From Heterohyrax brucei (Eukaryota; Chordata; Mammalia; Hyracoidea; Procaviidae): DNA of 64,000 nucleotides. The translations under genes were made by a program, and so were the position numbers. Positions within the stretch are counted from its first letter, which is position 1. Each line of letters starts with the position of its first letter. The stretch lies in NCBI GenBank assembly GCA_028571685.1, contig CM053154.1:9461501-9525500 (forward strand). The letters are read 5' to 3'. The notes under the pieces are model-generated. The model did not search any database. It worked only from the letters and a program-made list of their open reading frames with translations, and was not told the origin of the DNA. Of the stretch, positions 23,750 through 35,384 are shown in pieces.

Positions 23750-23850
23750 ACAGAGATTGTTTGAAACAATTGGGTCTGTTTGTTTGTTTGAAGCCACTGT
23801 GTTTTGGGGTGGTTTGTTACGTAGTGATAGATAACTGACACACCAGGACA
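23750..23850 (+). repeat. MLT1-type LTR 3' end
   Basis: AAGCCACTGTGTTTTGGGGT and TTGTTACGTAGTGATAGATA are typical of the 3' end of MaLR LTRs. Only the end is present. Confidence 0.65.
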
Positions 23851-24654
23851 TGCAAGGACAGGCTGACATATCTCAAAACTGGAGCCGCTGAGCAAACCCA
23901 ACGCCCCAGTGCTGACCGGAGCTGGTCCCAACGCCCCAGGCCTGGGACTCTCATGTCCCCATTCCCTGGTGTCCCTTGGTGCTCAACTGCACATTCCTTC
24001 ACTCCAATGCCCTCAAGGAGTTACGACTGGTCCCTGCTCAAATCACAGGTCAGGTGTGGAGGAGGAGAGGTGGAGACTGCTGCCCAATGGGCAGAAAAAG
24101 GGTGCATCTCACTGCTCGGGCCTCAGCAAACTCCTGGTCTCTTTCCAGTCTCTCTCCAGCTGGTGATCTTGCCCAGGATGTTGCCCAGAGAGCCCAGGCT
24201 CCAAAGCTGCTCACCAGGCCCAGCTCCCCTTCTGCTTCAGCAGGGGTGGGAAACAGCTCCATCACAGGGCACCATGGAGATGTCAGGGAGGTGGGAACTC
24301 CAGGGAGACGGGTACATGAGTGTGACAAGCAGAGAGATCACGGAAGCCCAGTGCCCACCCAGACCTTCCTCAGGCTTAGAGGGACACACGATCCAGTCTC
24401 TCACCCTGCAGGCTCCACAGCTCCAATTCACCTTCCCTCACTTTCTCTGCAGGATGAGGCTGGGCATGACAATGATTTATAGTGACTGTCCCCAAGATCT
24501 TGCAGCTCTGTGCAGCAGACTCACTCATCCCAACTCCCAGCATCTCCAGAGCAGATCTCCCTGCCCCCAGCCAAGAACTGGGGACAAACCTATTGCCCTG
24601 GGCCAGCTTTATGCAGCCCTCAAATACTAGCTGAATGATTGGCCATTTAAACCC
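23851..24654. other. Unassigned sequence
   Basis: Holds the longest non-BUB3, non-LINE ORF (23953-24630, plus strand), which has no domain or family resemblance that I can see, so it is not called as a gene. Confidence 0.4.
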
Positions 24655-24795
24655 ACCCAGAGGCACCTAGGGAGACAGGTCTGGCAACTTGCTTGTAAAT
24701 GGTCACAGCCTGAAAACTATGGAGTTTCTACTCTGCTCCATAGATGCAGTCCTCGTGAGTCCCAATCAACTCAGTGTCAACTAAAGTCTACAACA
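24655..24795 (+). mobile_element. AfroSINE, forward, degraded long form
   Basis: GGTCTGGCAACTTGCTTGTA, GGAGTTTCTACTCTGCTCCA, tail CCAATCAACTCAGTGTCAAC. Confidence 0.65.
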
Positions 24796-24984
24796 GGTCT
24801 TTGTTGGACTGTTAACTGTCCGCTGGCTCTAAGGTGGAACATGGGCTCAGTGGGGGCTGAGAAGGAGCCCTGACTAGGACTCAGCCTCCCTGTTGCCCTC
24901 CTTCCAGGAGCGACTTCCAGCTAGGGACGCCAAATGAAGACCACCTCCACTACAAATCCCGAGCATTGGTTCCTGGCTCCAGCA

Positions 24985-25115
24985 TCCTGGGCATTCACAG
25001 ACATGCTCTCATCTAACTCCTCTAGGGCCCTGTAGGGTAAAGCAGCTCATCTCCCATTTCACAGATGAAGCACTGAGGCTCACAGAGGCAAAGTATTTTG
25101 TCTCAGAGCTCTAAG
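24985..25115 (-). repeat. MIR, antisense
   Basis: CATCTCCCATTTCACAGATG followed by AAGCACTGAGGCTCACAGAG. Confidence 0.7.
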
Positions 25116-25194
25116 GGGAGTATGGGGCCAGCTATGTAATCTGTGGGCCCCCCTTGTTTCTCAAGTTAGACGTTATGAAGAATGTCAAGAAGTC

Positions 25195-25400
25195 AGGATC
25201 AGCAAACTATGGCCCCTGGACCAAAGCTAGCCTACTACCTAGTTCTGTGTGACTCATGATGAGCCAAGAATGCTTTTTACATTTTTAAATGATTAGAAAA
25301 AAATTAAGAGTATTTCATGACACATGAAAAGGACATCAAATTTCATTGCCCATATTTTGTCAATAAAAATTTTCATGGAAATTAAAAAAAAAAAAAAAAA
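25195..25400 (+). mobile_element. hAT-like DNA transposon fragment
   Basis: GATCAGCAAACTATGGCCCC at the end and TTTTTACATTTTTAAATGATT inside resemble a common mammalian non-autonomous DNA transposon. An A18 run at 25384-25401 closes the fragment. Exact name uncertain. Confidence 0.5.
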
Positions 25401-25401
25401 C

Positions 25402-25889
25402 AGCATGTCAAGGCAACAGCAGCAGAGCACTGTCCCAAACACGGAACCCCCTGAGGACAGGAGCACCATGAAGCTGACCCTGAGAGTCAGGGACAGAGCC
25501 AGTGTTTCTGGGCAGGGAGTGGGGTCCAAAGCATGTTCCAGTATCCCACAGCTGCCGCCTTCCTGGCCTGGGGCCCGCAGCCTCCCTGGTAGGGGTGGTC
25601 CTCCAAAGGGCCTGGACAGCCGGGGCCCAGGCTCCAGTGGCCTCGTCTCACTGATCACATTAGCTGAATTCAATTGTGGTGCTCTCTAATTGCTCTCCTC
25701 TTCTAGTAGCAAGAGGCCCAAACTGAATTAGGAGGGGGCAACAGTCCAAACTTTCATTCAGGGAGGAAAAAAAATGGAAAAAAAGCAAAATTAGATTTTC
25801 CTCTGTGGGTCCCAGACTTAGGAGTGCAAAGGTCCCTGCAAGTCTTGCTTCAGGCTCTTCAACCTGTATGCAATTCACACCAAAAAACA
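25402..25889. other. Unassigned sequence
   Basis: No gene or repeat recognised. Confidence 0.35.
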
Positions 25890-25995
25890 AGAAACAGTGT
25901 CCTCTCTTAGCCTTGGTTTCCTCATCAGCCAAATGGGGATAAAATACTATTTTTGGAACTTTTATGAGGACTAAATAACATCATAATACTTAACC
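25890..25995 (+). repeat. MIR
   Basis: CCTTGGTTTCCTCATCAGCC then ATGAGGACTAAATAACATCA. Confidence 0.7.
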
Positions 25996-26100
25996 TTCTG
26001 GAGGGGGGTCATTGAAACTACAGCCTCAGGCTGCATTTCAGGGAGTCTGGTGACACGTGAAGCACAGCCCCAGGGTTCCTGGAAAAGCCTAGAGGCCAAG

Positions 26101-26264
26101 CAAAAACCAAACCCACTGCCATCAAGTCAATTTTGCCTCATAGCGCCCTATAAGACAGAGTAGAACTTCCCCCATAGAGTTTCGGAGGAGTGCCGGGTGG
26201 ATTCAAACTGCAGACTTCAGGGTGAGCAGCCACAGCACTTAACCACAAAGCCGCCAGGGTTTCT
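26101..26264 (-). mobile_element. AfroSINE, antisense
   Basis: AAACCAAACCCACTGCCATC to AAGCCGCCAGGGTTTCTG. Confidence 0.9.
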
Positions 26265-26429
26265 GAAACCCAGCAAATAACTGCTAACGTGAGAAATCTG
26301 AAAGCACAGTCCAATTTAAAAACACTTGTTGTTATTTTGTGGGCTTTCAGATCCATCATATGAATACACTGAACCAAAGAGGTGATGTTGAAATATTCTC
26401 AGACTCTTTAACCAACAAGCCAGGGACCT

Positions 26430-26720
26430 GTGCTTTATTCTGCTCTGAATAAATATTTCATAAATTACATGCAATTATTAACAACATCAACACAAGCAAA
26501 TTAATTACTGTCAATTCATGTTAATAAAACTGCATTTTGTAATAAATAAAGTCCGTTTACTGCGCCACATCCGTCTCAGAGGTTTTCGCGTTTGTCAATT
26601 GTCCTCTACTTCAGGCAAAAACAAAAGTAATCAAATAACTAATTATTGTACTAAATGTATCACCGCTTGCACATCAATGAAAACACCCAGTTATTTATAA
26701 CTCTTAAGACAGAATCTTCA
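26430..26720. other. AT-rich repeat-free block, candidate conserved element
   Basis: Contains many homeodomain-type TAAT cores (TTAATTACTG, ATAACTAATTATTG) and no repeat that I recognise, so it stands out from its surroundings. Conservation is inferred. Confidence 0.35.
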
Positions 26721-26984
26721 AATCTGTGTTTGCTCCTCCGTCAAGAGGAGTTTTCCAGCCTTCTCGCTCTCACCTCCTTCCTCAGCCTCCAACATCTGAG
26801 GACCGACTTCTGGGGCCCATGAACCCCGGGGACAATTCCTCAGGAGGGAGAGAATTTGATGGAGGCGTCCGTGCCCATCACCTTTGGGAAAAGAGGAGGG
26901 TTCCAGGCAGAGGCCTACACTGACAGACACAAGGGCTGGAGCAAGGGCATCAGGGCCTGGAACGCAGCGCCCATCTAGGAAAGC
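26721..26984. other. Unassigned sequence
   Basis: No gene or repeat recognised. Confidence 0.35.
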
Positions 26985-27160
26985 AGCAACAGCGATGGCA
27001 GTGACAGTAACAGCAGCTCACATCACTGAGCAGGTAGACCAAGGCTCTGCGCTGAGGACTTTACATGTGTTATCTCATCTCATCCTCCGAAGTATTATTA
27101 TTAGTATGCCCACTTTACAGAAGAGGAAGCTGAGGACCAAAGAAGTTAAGCAACGTGCCT
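26985..27160 (-). repeat. MIR, antisense
   Basis: ACTTTACATGTGTTATCTCA, CCCACTTTACAGAAGAGGAA and AAGTTAAGCAACGTGCCTCA. Confidence 0.8.
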
Positions 27161-27164
27161 CAAA

Positions 27165-27292
27165 TCCCAGAGCTTCCAGCAAGGCGCAGCCTCAGCTGAC
27201 AGATGGGTGGTGGCTGACCTGGAATCACAGCCCATCTCCGGTGTGGAAGGTGACAGTGCTACCACTAAGCCACCACTGCCTCTGCTCAAAAA
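27165..27292 (-). mobile_element. Fragment of the long AfroSINE-related subtype
   Basis: TGACAGATGGGTGGTGGCTG and GCTACCACTAAGCCACCACT match the head end of the 11.99-kb element. Confidence 0.55.
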
Positions 27293-28142
27293 AGTTACCA
27301 CCTTTTCCTTGTCTTTGAAAATCACAGGGTATCTAGCTGGTGGATCCAAGACTCAGAGGCACATCCCCACTCGAGCCGGGATGCGGAGTTCACACTTTGT
27401 TTTCTGGTCAGCGGGAAGCCCTCTCCACCAGCTGTGCCGAAGCAGGAGTCTTTGGGAAACAGAGCTCCAGCCTCCACAGTCATCCCGAGGGGAGAAGTCA
27501 AGTGACCAATGTAAACATCCTAGAATAGAATTACACCAAGCAGCAATTTTTGAAAATACAAACTCCAGATGGGAGGCTTTTATTGCAGGCTGGTTGCACA
27601 GGTGAGAGAGACTCAACATTCCGGTAACTGGTCCCCAGGCCCAAAATGTGGAGACATCAGCCCCCATCAAACAGGCTCTTTCCATTTATCTGAAAACGAC
27701 AGGATTGTTTTCAGGCTGCTGCTGTGGGTTTCAAACTTGCCGACAATGAATCCTCGGTCACTGCCAAGTCAAGGCCCACATGAAGGTATCTGTCAGAAGC
27801 CTCAGGGACACAGTTTTGCTGGAGGGAAGTGGTGATGTCCCCGGGTCCACTCAGACCCGGAAAGTGTGTCCTGCTGCCACTCTACTCTCCAGGCCCAGGA
27901 GTCTAGAAGACACCCACAGGGAGCCCCAGCCCACCAGGAGGAGGTGAAGGGACTTGGGCCCAGCATCATTATCCATGTGAGGTGACGCAGAGGGAGCCAC
28001 ACACAAAACAACAGCAACAGGAGACCTTGTCCCCAACAGATCCAAAGACCTTTGGAGTTTCTAAGGAGCTCAGAAATCCTCTCTTGGAACTCTGGCATTG
28101 TCCAGAAGAAGGAACAAGGCTCCTTGACGCTGTCCCACCCAA
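27293..28142. other. Unassigned sequence
   Basis: No gene or repeat recognised. Short ORFs on both strands have no family resemblance. Confidence 0.35.
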
Positions 28143-28301
28143 GCCACACAACAACCCATTGCTGTCAAATGATTCTGACTCCCAGCAACCCTAGAGGACA
28201 GTGTAGCACCGAGTTTCCAAGCAGTGCCTAGTGGGTCTGAATCGCTGACCTGCTGGTCAGCAGTCATAGCACTTAACCACTACACCACCAGGTTTTCCAA
28301 G
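28143..28301 (-). mobile_element. AfroSINE, antisense
   Basis: ACAACAACCCATTGCTGTCA to CTACACCACCAGGTTTTCC. Confidence 0.85.
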
Positions 28302-28403
28302 TCACACAGAATCCCCCTAAAATTCGAGTCTAAGACTCTATATTCCCTTCTGCTGCTCCTTCCTAAAAAATGTTTCATCTTCAGAAATAAAAACTAAAAG
28401 AGC

Positions 28404-29302
28404 AGTAAACACACAAACATACACACATGCACATACACATGCACATGCACGCACACACGCATGCAGGCATGCATGCACATACATGTGCAAGCACACATAC
28501 ATTCGCCTGCACACACATGCAGGCATGCATCTACACACATACCTACAGACACCTGCACACATGCACACATGCATATACCTGCACACACATGCACACATTC
28601 ACACACATGCACACATACATATACACCTGCACACACAGGCATACATCTACACACATACATGTACCTGCACACATACATGCAGACACATGCACACACAGGC
28701 ATACATCTACACACATACACTTGCATACATACATGTACCTGGACACATACATGCATAGACACCTGCACACATACACACACATGCACACATGCATGCGCAT
28801 ACATACAGGCACTTGCAGACACCTGCAAACATGCACACACATGCACATATATATACATGCACACATGCACACACATACATGAGCACACAGACACCTGCAC
28901 ACATACAAACACACATGTACCTGCACACACACACACATACAGGCAGACACATGCACACACACATACATACACCTGCACACACATACATGTACAACCACAC
29001 ACATGCAGGCATACATCTACACACAAGCACACATGCACGCATACATACATACACCTGCACACACATACACATACATCTGTACACATGCAGGCATACCTCT
29101 ACACACACATACACACATATGCACACATACATGCACCTGCACACACACACACCTGCACACATACATTTGCACAAACACAGGCATACACCTTCACACATGC
29201 ACACATATATGCATACACATGCACACATTCATACACATGCACACACATACATGTACACACGCATACATACACACAAACCTGCAACACACAACATACACAC
29301 TA
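28404..29302. repeat. CA-rich tandem array (0.9 kb)
   Basis: Interlocking short units (ACACATGC, ACACATACAT, CCTGCACACA) fill about 900 bases. A longer period of about 60 bp is visible: CAGGCATACATCTACACACA recurs at about 28637 and 28697. Purines and pyrimidines alternate over long runs. Because stop codons are rare in such sequence, long low-complexity ORFs open on both strands; they are not genes. Confidence 0.9.
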
Positions 29303-29880
29303 TTTTTAAAATCTCTTAAAAAAATTGAATCTGTAAGTGGAAGTTTGATCTGTCCTTAATTAACAGTGTTCTCCCCTTGTTTTTCTCTTATCAAATTTGC
29401 TTTTTAACAATAGGAAGCACTCAGTAGAATGACTGTATTAACTCGAAATTTCTTGTGTTTTAATAGTTGGTATCACCACCTTGGTATGATTCAAATGTAG
29501 TTGCTTTGTATGTAATTGAAGCAGGGCACACAAAAAAAGAAAAAAATCATCTGACATCCCAAGCAGGAGCAAGGGGGAGGACAGAGAAGAGGGGACGTAT
29601 TACTTAACTTTGTGAACATAATTACCTGAACACAAAGACGCTTACCAGAACATTCTACCTTGGATATCATCCAGAAAAATCAAACCTATATTGTTGCCTC
29701 AATGCATCTGAATACTAGGAATTGGCAGAAAAATGTCTCTTCTGTGAATAATAGCCTCTGCAGTCCTGGAGGACAGCAGTACATAAATTTTTTAAAAAGA
29801 AAAGAAAGAAAGGAAGAAAAAGAAAAGGCCCAGTCTCAAGCCTTTTCCAAAATGGTGCTAATGTGCCAGCGAAACTTAAT
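29303..29880. other. Unassigned sequence
   Basis: AT-rich, no gene or repeat recognised. Confidence 0.35.
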
Positions 29881-30440
29881 TTTATAATTTACCGGCAGTC
29901 AAGAAGGCAGGAAATAAAATAATTTGCTATATTCTGCACAACAAACCCTGCTTTTCCTGGGAAGGGGTAATTATCCCCATGGAAAAAAAAAAAGAAAGAA
30001 AAAGAAAAAAACACGCCATCTCATATTAGGCTAAAGTCTCATCCAGAAGAGAAAAAGCACCTCATTACACGTAATTACCAGGGAATTAGAAACATCATTT
30101 AACTAAATGAGCGAATAATGCTCGGGATATTGAAGAAACTTGCCTGCACTTCTGCAAAGCACTCTAAGTCCCATTACAAAAATTGCCCCTCTTTAATGGA
30201 ATAATTTTAGGCCTTGTCTGCCTTGCTTTAAAAATAAAGAGCCTCGGAAGGGCAGAAAGAGGCTGAAACTGCTGTAAACAACTGTTGAAAGGCACTGAGG
30301 AGAAGGCCCTGTCTCTCCCAGAGCCCAAGACTCAGGATGACTCATAATCTGCCGTAATCACGAAAATTAAACCTGAGGACTAGAAAACAGGCTGGCCCCC
30401 TTCTTAATTTTACTTCCTCAAGACAGCGATGTGCTTGAGG
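29881..30440. other. AT-rich repeat-free block, candidate conserved element
   Basis: Shows CACGTAATTACCAGGGAATTAG, ATGGAATAATTTTAGGCC and other homeobox-like cores, with an A-rich tract near 29980-30010. No repeat family is visible. Conservation is inferred. Confidence 0.35.
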
Positions 30441-30969
30441 GTCTGTATTAGGGGTAACAGAAGAAAGATTTTCAGGTTCGGGTACAGCTCCCCTGCTCCA
30501 CTACAAAAGCAGTTATGGCCATTCGATGTGCTCTCAAAAAATAAAATTATAACACACCTGCAGATTGCTGTTTATTGGAGCTTAATGCCGTGATTTTCTA
30601 GCCACTCGAAAGCTTCCAAAGGCTTGGGATGGGATCCCCTTGCCTGTCTCTTCTCCTGTGCTTTCAATATTCCTCCAGATTTAAGATCAAAGCAGTGAAT
30701 TTAATGTAGCTGCCCCACCTTTACTCACATACGACACCAGACAGGGAAAGAACACTGATCTTGGTCGCCAACTCGTAGTTGCTTGACTTCAGAGCAAGTA
30801 AAATTCAGGCAGGAATTATCATTGGTCAGATAACTAGCAAATGGCTTTTTTTAAAAAGGTCCAAAGATGCCACTTTAAAAAGAAACCCACTGTCAGACAG
30901 GGGACTTCAGTATCACCCTGAGAGCCTCAGCCTCCACAAAGAGCCACCCCCAACCTCAGGCAGGGAGCA
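30441..30969. other. Unassigned sequence
   Basis: No gene or repeat recognised. Confidence 0.35.
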
Positions 30970-31170
30970 GGCCCCCACCAGTACCAGCTGAGCTGACTCT
31001 GATTCATAGCAACTCCAAGTATGTCAGAATAGAACTGCGCTCCATAGAAGGGCCAAGGGCTAATGTTTTAGAAACAGATCATGGGCCTCTCTTTCAAGGC
31101 AGCTTTGGGTGGACTAGAACATCAACCTTTCAATCGGTAGCTAAGTGCACCACCCAGGGACTCTGGGGCA
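30970..31170 (-). mobile_element. AfroSINE, antisense, long form, diverged
   Basis: GAGCTGACTCTGATTCATAG to GTGCACCACCCAGGGACTCT. Confidence 0.75.
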
Positions 31171-31207
31171 GGCACAGCCAAACTCAAAAAAAATTAGAAC
31201 AACAATT

Positions 31208-31231
31208 AAAAAAAAAAAAAAAAAAAAAAAA
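31208..31231 (+). repeat. A24 tract
   Basis: An uninterrupted run of about 24 A, probably the tail of a retroelement whose body I cannot define. Confidence 0.8.
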
Positions 31232-32779
31232 CGCCATCCTCCTTGCTGTGGACTTTTGCCCATTGTCAACTCCAACCCATCATTTTAGGAAGAAGGAAGC
31301 TGAGACCAGCTAAAACCCACAGAGTACTGTCTCAAGTGTGTTATAGCCACATCCAGACATAAACCCCAGCCACCCCTCAGCAGGGCAGAAACCACCTTCC
31401 TGCTTCTTGGAAATCCTGTGGTCCACACATGTCCCTTAATGGTCCAGCACATGCAAATGACAGCAGAGGAAGGATAAATACTGTGTCTGTGTACATCACA
31501 AACACCTGCCTCTGAGAAGGCTGGAGGCAGTTGATGGCCACAGAAGCAGAGTCACCTGGGCGGTGTTGCCTGCTCTATTCTTCTGCCTCCCTAGGCCCTT
31601 GGGCAAGTGCCTCTGAACACTTCTAGGTTCTATGTCCCTGCACTCAAGAGATAAAAAATAATAAAAAGTAACTTGTTGGCTTTTTCAAGGATGAGAACAG
31701 CCTGATGGAGCCAAAGCTTTGGAAAAAGAAACCACACTAGAGATGGACAACGAGTGAAATGTGTTGGGCTTTCTACATCTCCTCACTTAACTCTGGGATA
31801 GAGCCGTGCACTTCAGCAATGTCACACAAGAGACAGAATTACAAAAGGGAAGGTGGGTCCCCTATTCCAACCAAACGGAACAAGGAAAGGACACAGTAAC
31901 GGCAGCTGTACTGCCTGCTCAGATCACACAACTAACCAGGCGTGATCCAGAATCAGTCACAGATCCAACGGCTTCCAAAACCCTCTCTCCAGCACATCCA
32001 GTGTCACACAAGGGCTATGTGGTGACAGACGGTATACTCCTTGCTCACATTCCAGTTCTTTCCAATCAGACCAACTACACTGTGCCACGTTTAAAACACA
32101 GGAGCTAACTAGCCAGGATGAAACAATAAGCTGATGTTTCGATCGCCACTCTATTTCAGACACCACAACAGCGACAGCTAAAATGCAGAGAAAACAAATA
32201 AGAGATAGTCAGGCTCTAAAATGCCACCAACACTGATTTCTGAGGCTGCAAGCAGGAAGCAGCAGCAGGGAGTTTGATTTTCACCAGACAAAAGGGGAAT
32301 CACTACCTAGGGAGAAGAAAGCATAAAGAGAAAAATCAGCAGCAACAGCAAAGAACCAAAATTTAAAAAGCTTCCCTCAAAATAAGCTTGAAAATTAAAA
32401 TTTTGCAAGTAAAAATTGAAACATGATTTTACACCAAATGAAGTTAATTTTATAGCTTAGTTCCCAAAGACTGTAATAACTTATGTTTGAAATATCGAAG
32501 GAGGTAAAAATAACTTTATCTAAAAAACAATTCAAGAAGTTATGCATCAAAAACAGACAAATACAAAACAAGAAGAGGTAGATACGTAAAAATTAGAAAT
32601 CCTAGAAATATAAAATATTGTTTAAAAAACTTACTAGAAAGAATAAATCTGGACTGGACATAAAGACAGAACCGGTTAAGTTCAAAGAGAATACCAACGA
32701 CCCAGAACATAGCCCAGGGAGAAAACAACACTAAAATATGAAACAGCAGTTATAAAACACAGAGGAAGAGCTATAAGAC
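31232..32779. other. Unassigned sequence
   Basis: No gene recognised. The A-rich right half may belong to the L1 that follows. Confidence 0.35.
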
Positions 32780-35200
32780 TCATCAAGCAGAACGGCTAAA
32801 GAGGCAGATGGAGGGACTGATGGGGAAGCAACATTCAGAAATATAATTGCTGAAAATCTTCAGGAATTAAAGAATTATACTGTATTTTTCTTAGCAAGCA
32901 AGGCTATGTAAAAATAAACCCACGCCTAGTCACATTATAGTCAAACTATTGAATGTAAAAGCTAGAAAGATAATTAACAGCTTCTACAGGACAATCCGTA
33001 AAAGAACCACAATTAGACCCACAGCACACTTCCTTCAACAAGTAGAGACACTAAAGAAGTATGTATACATGTGCTGAGGAAAAATTAACAGTCAACTTAA
33101 AATTTTATATCCAGCTAAACTATCAAGAGTAAGGCCATCAGAAAAAGAGGCTGAGACTAACTGCACAATTGGAAGAATGTAATCAGTGTTTCTGAACTGT
33201 ACACGTTGAAACGTTGAATGTATGTTCTGCTGTGTGTATTTTCAACAACAATAAAAATAAAATAAATTGTATATGTAAAAAAAAGAGTGAGGTCAAAATA
33301 GATACTATCTGAAATACGAACAAGTACTTAGGTTCCCAAGGAAAAAATATTTTTTATCTACTAAACAATATCCTTCAGCAAACAGAAACGTGAACTCAAA
33401 GGAAAACAACAACTATAGGCAAAGATTGCTAAAAATACACTGATACATGATACTGCTGAACTTTAAAAATAGCTAACCTAGGTATTTAAAAACCAGATAA
33501 AACTAAAATGATAAGCACTATTTACATGGTGGGAAGGAGAGTTCATTGAGCAGGTAACATGTGAGACATCACTGCTGTGGTTGGAAAGAAGATGGAAATC
33601 CTAACAACAGAGTTGGGTAGAAAACTATACAATTAATTATGATTGTTACTATTTTAAGGGAAGTTATCAATCTATCGCTTTCAAACCAGAAGTGAGTTGT
33701 GGGGAGGGAAATGGGTATAGAAAATGTTATCTATGTAACAGAAAACAGAGGAGGAAAATGAAAACAAAACACTGTAAATAAAAATAATCTAATAAATAAG
33801 ATGACAGAACTATAAAAATAAATATATCAATAATCACAAATTAACTTGATTTGTAAACATTCACTTAAAGGCACAATATTTAAATATACAGATCAGTAAT
33901 CACAAAACAACAGGCAAAGATTAAATCTACCTATTAGAAAATAGAAATTATTACACTGCATTTGCAATTTTGAGTCCAGCTACCTGATGCTTAAAATAGA
34001 CTGCCCTAAAAGTTACATAAGACAGGCTGAAAATAATGCAGCTAACCAAATAAATGTCACAGAGTAATACTTCATCAGCTAATACTTAAATCAAAAGGTA
34101 TTATGATGAAAGATGAGACATATTTCATAATAACTAAGGAAAAAAATCCACTCAGGTGATACTGTAATCATAAACTTGTAGGCACTCAATAACACAGTCT
34201 CAAAATAATATAATTCATAAAATACATGAAGCAAAATATACAAAACAAAAACAGATTTACAAACAGAAAATGACAAATCAGCAAACACAGTGGGAGATCT
34301 TAACACAAGAAAGAATGGATATGTAATGTAGCTCAAAATTTAATAAAGACATAATAGAGCTGAACAAGGAAATAAACTAATAAATACAAAAACAGAACCG
34401 TGTAGCTAACAAGGAGAAAATTCTTTGCTGATGCATGAGTCATTCATAAAAACAAATCATGTCACAAAGAAAAACTTAACAAATCACAAAAATTGGTATC
34501 ATTCAGATCATACTCTGACTACACAACCATTAAATTATAAATCAACAATAGCAACTAGTCCATGTGTTTGAAAACTTAAAGTTGCATATCTCAATAAATC
34601 CTGGGTTAAAGAGAGTATCTCCATGGAAATTACAAAGTATATGGAACCAAAGAGAAAGTACCTCATATCAAAACTTGTGAAGTACAGCAAAGAATGTACT
34701 TAAAAGTAAATACATAGTTTTATATACATTCATTTTAAAATGATAAAAATTGTGAATTCATTTTCTGTCCAATTCAAAAAGCAAGAAAGAGAACAGAAGT
34801 GTAAACCTAAAGAAGACGGAAGAAAGAAAAACACGAACCAGAAAAGGAGCAGCACAGAGGATCAACAAAACCAAAAACACATTCTCTGATGAGACAGAAA
34901 ATAAAAGACAATCCTCTAGCACAAATGATGAAGAAAATCCACAAGCACACAATATTAAGAACAAAAAAGGAAATATACAGATATAGTAAAGATTTTTTAA
35001 ATCATACAAGAATATTATGAAAAATAAACTTGAAAATTTATAGGAATAGTTTCTAAAATATGTATATCTACATCACCAAAACTGACTCATGAAGAAATAG
35101 AAAACCTCAATGAATCAAGTTGAATTTTTAATCAAATCTCTACTGTCTCTAATACTTAAAACCTACAAAGTCCAGATAATTTCCTAGGCAGCTTTTAACA
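32780..35200 (+). mobile_element. Ancient L1 (or HAL1-type) copy
   Basis: Strongly A-rich plus strand with L1-type phrases: TTGCTGAAAATCTTCAGGAA, TTTTATATCCAGCTAAACTA, and the ORF2-like ATAGAAAACCTCAATGAATC followed by AAGTCCAGATAATTTCCTAG. No long ORF survives. A block at 33180-33290 ending in AATAAAAATAAAATAAA may be a separate insertion. Confidence 0.6.
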
Positions 35201-35384
35201 AACTTGAAAGGAATAGGCAATTTCTGTTTTAAATCATTTCAGAGAAGAGAAAAAGTAGGGGTGGGGAGGGCAGAGAGGCAGGGAAACTATCCAATCTGTT
35301 TCATAAGTGAACACAAATTTGATAAAAGTCGAGGGGGTGCGTGCGAGATGAGCAGAGCACGCAGCAGCAGCAGTGACATGGGGA

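Noticed and set aside
23953-24630. Plus-strand ORF of 225 codons
   Set aside because: No recognisable domain. Alternative frames and the opposite strand are open to a similar degree, as expected in GC-rich DNA.
28404-29302. CRISPR-like array
   Set aside because: Units are short and overlapping, with no constant repeat or unique spacers, and the genome is mammalian.
28394-29359. Long ORFs on both strands (up to 282 codons) in the CA-rich array
   Set aside because: The products are low-complexity His/Thr or Cys/Val runs. Stops are rare because of the repeat composition. No start context, splice sites or family.
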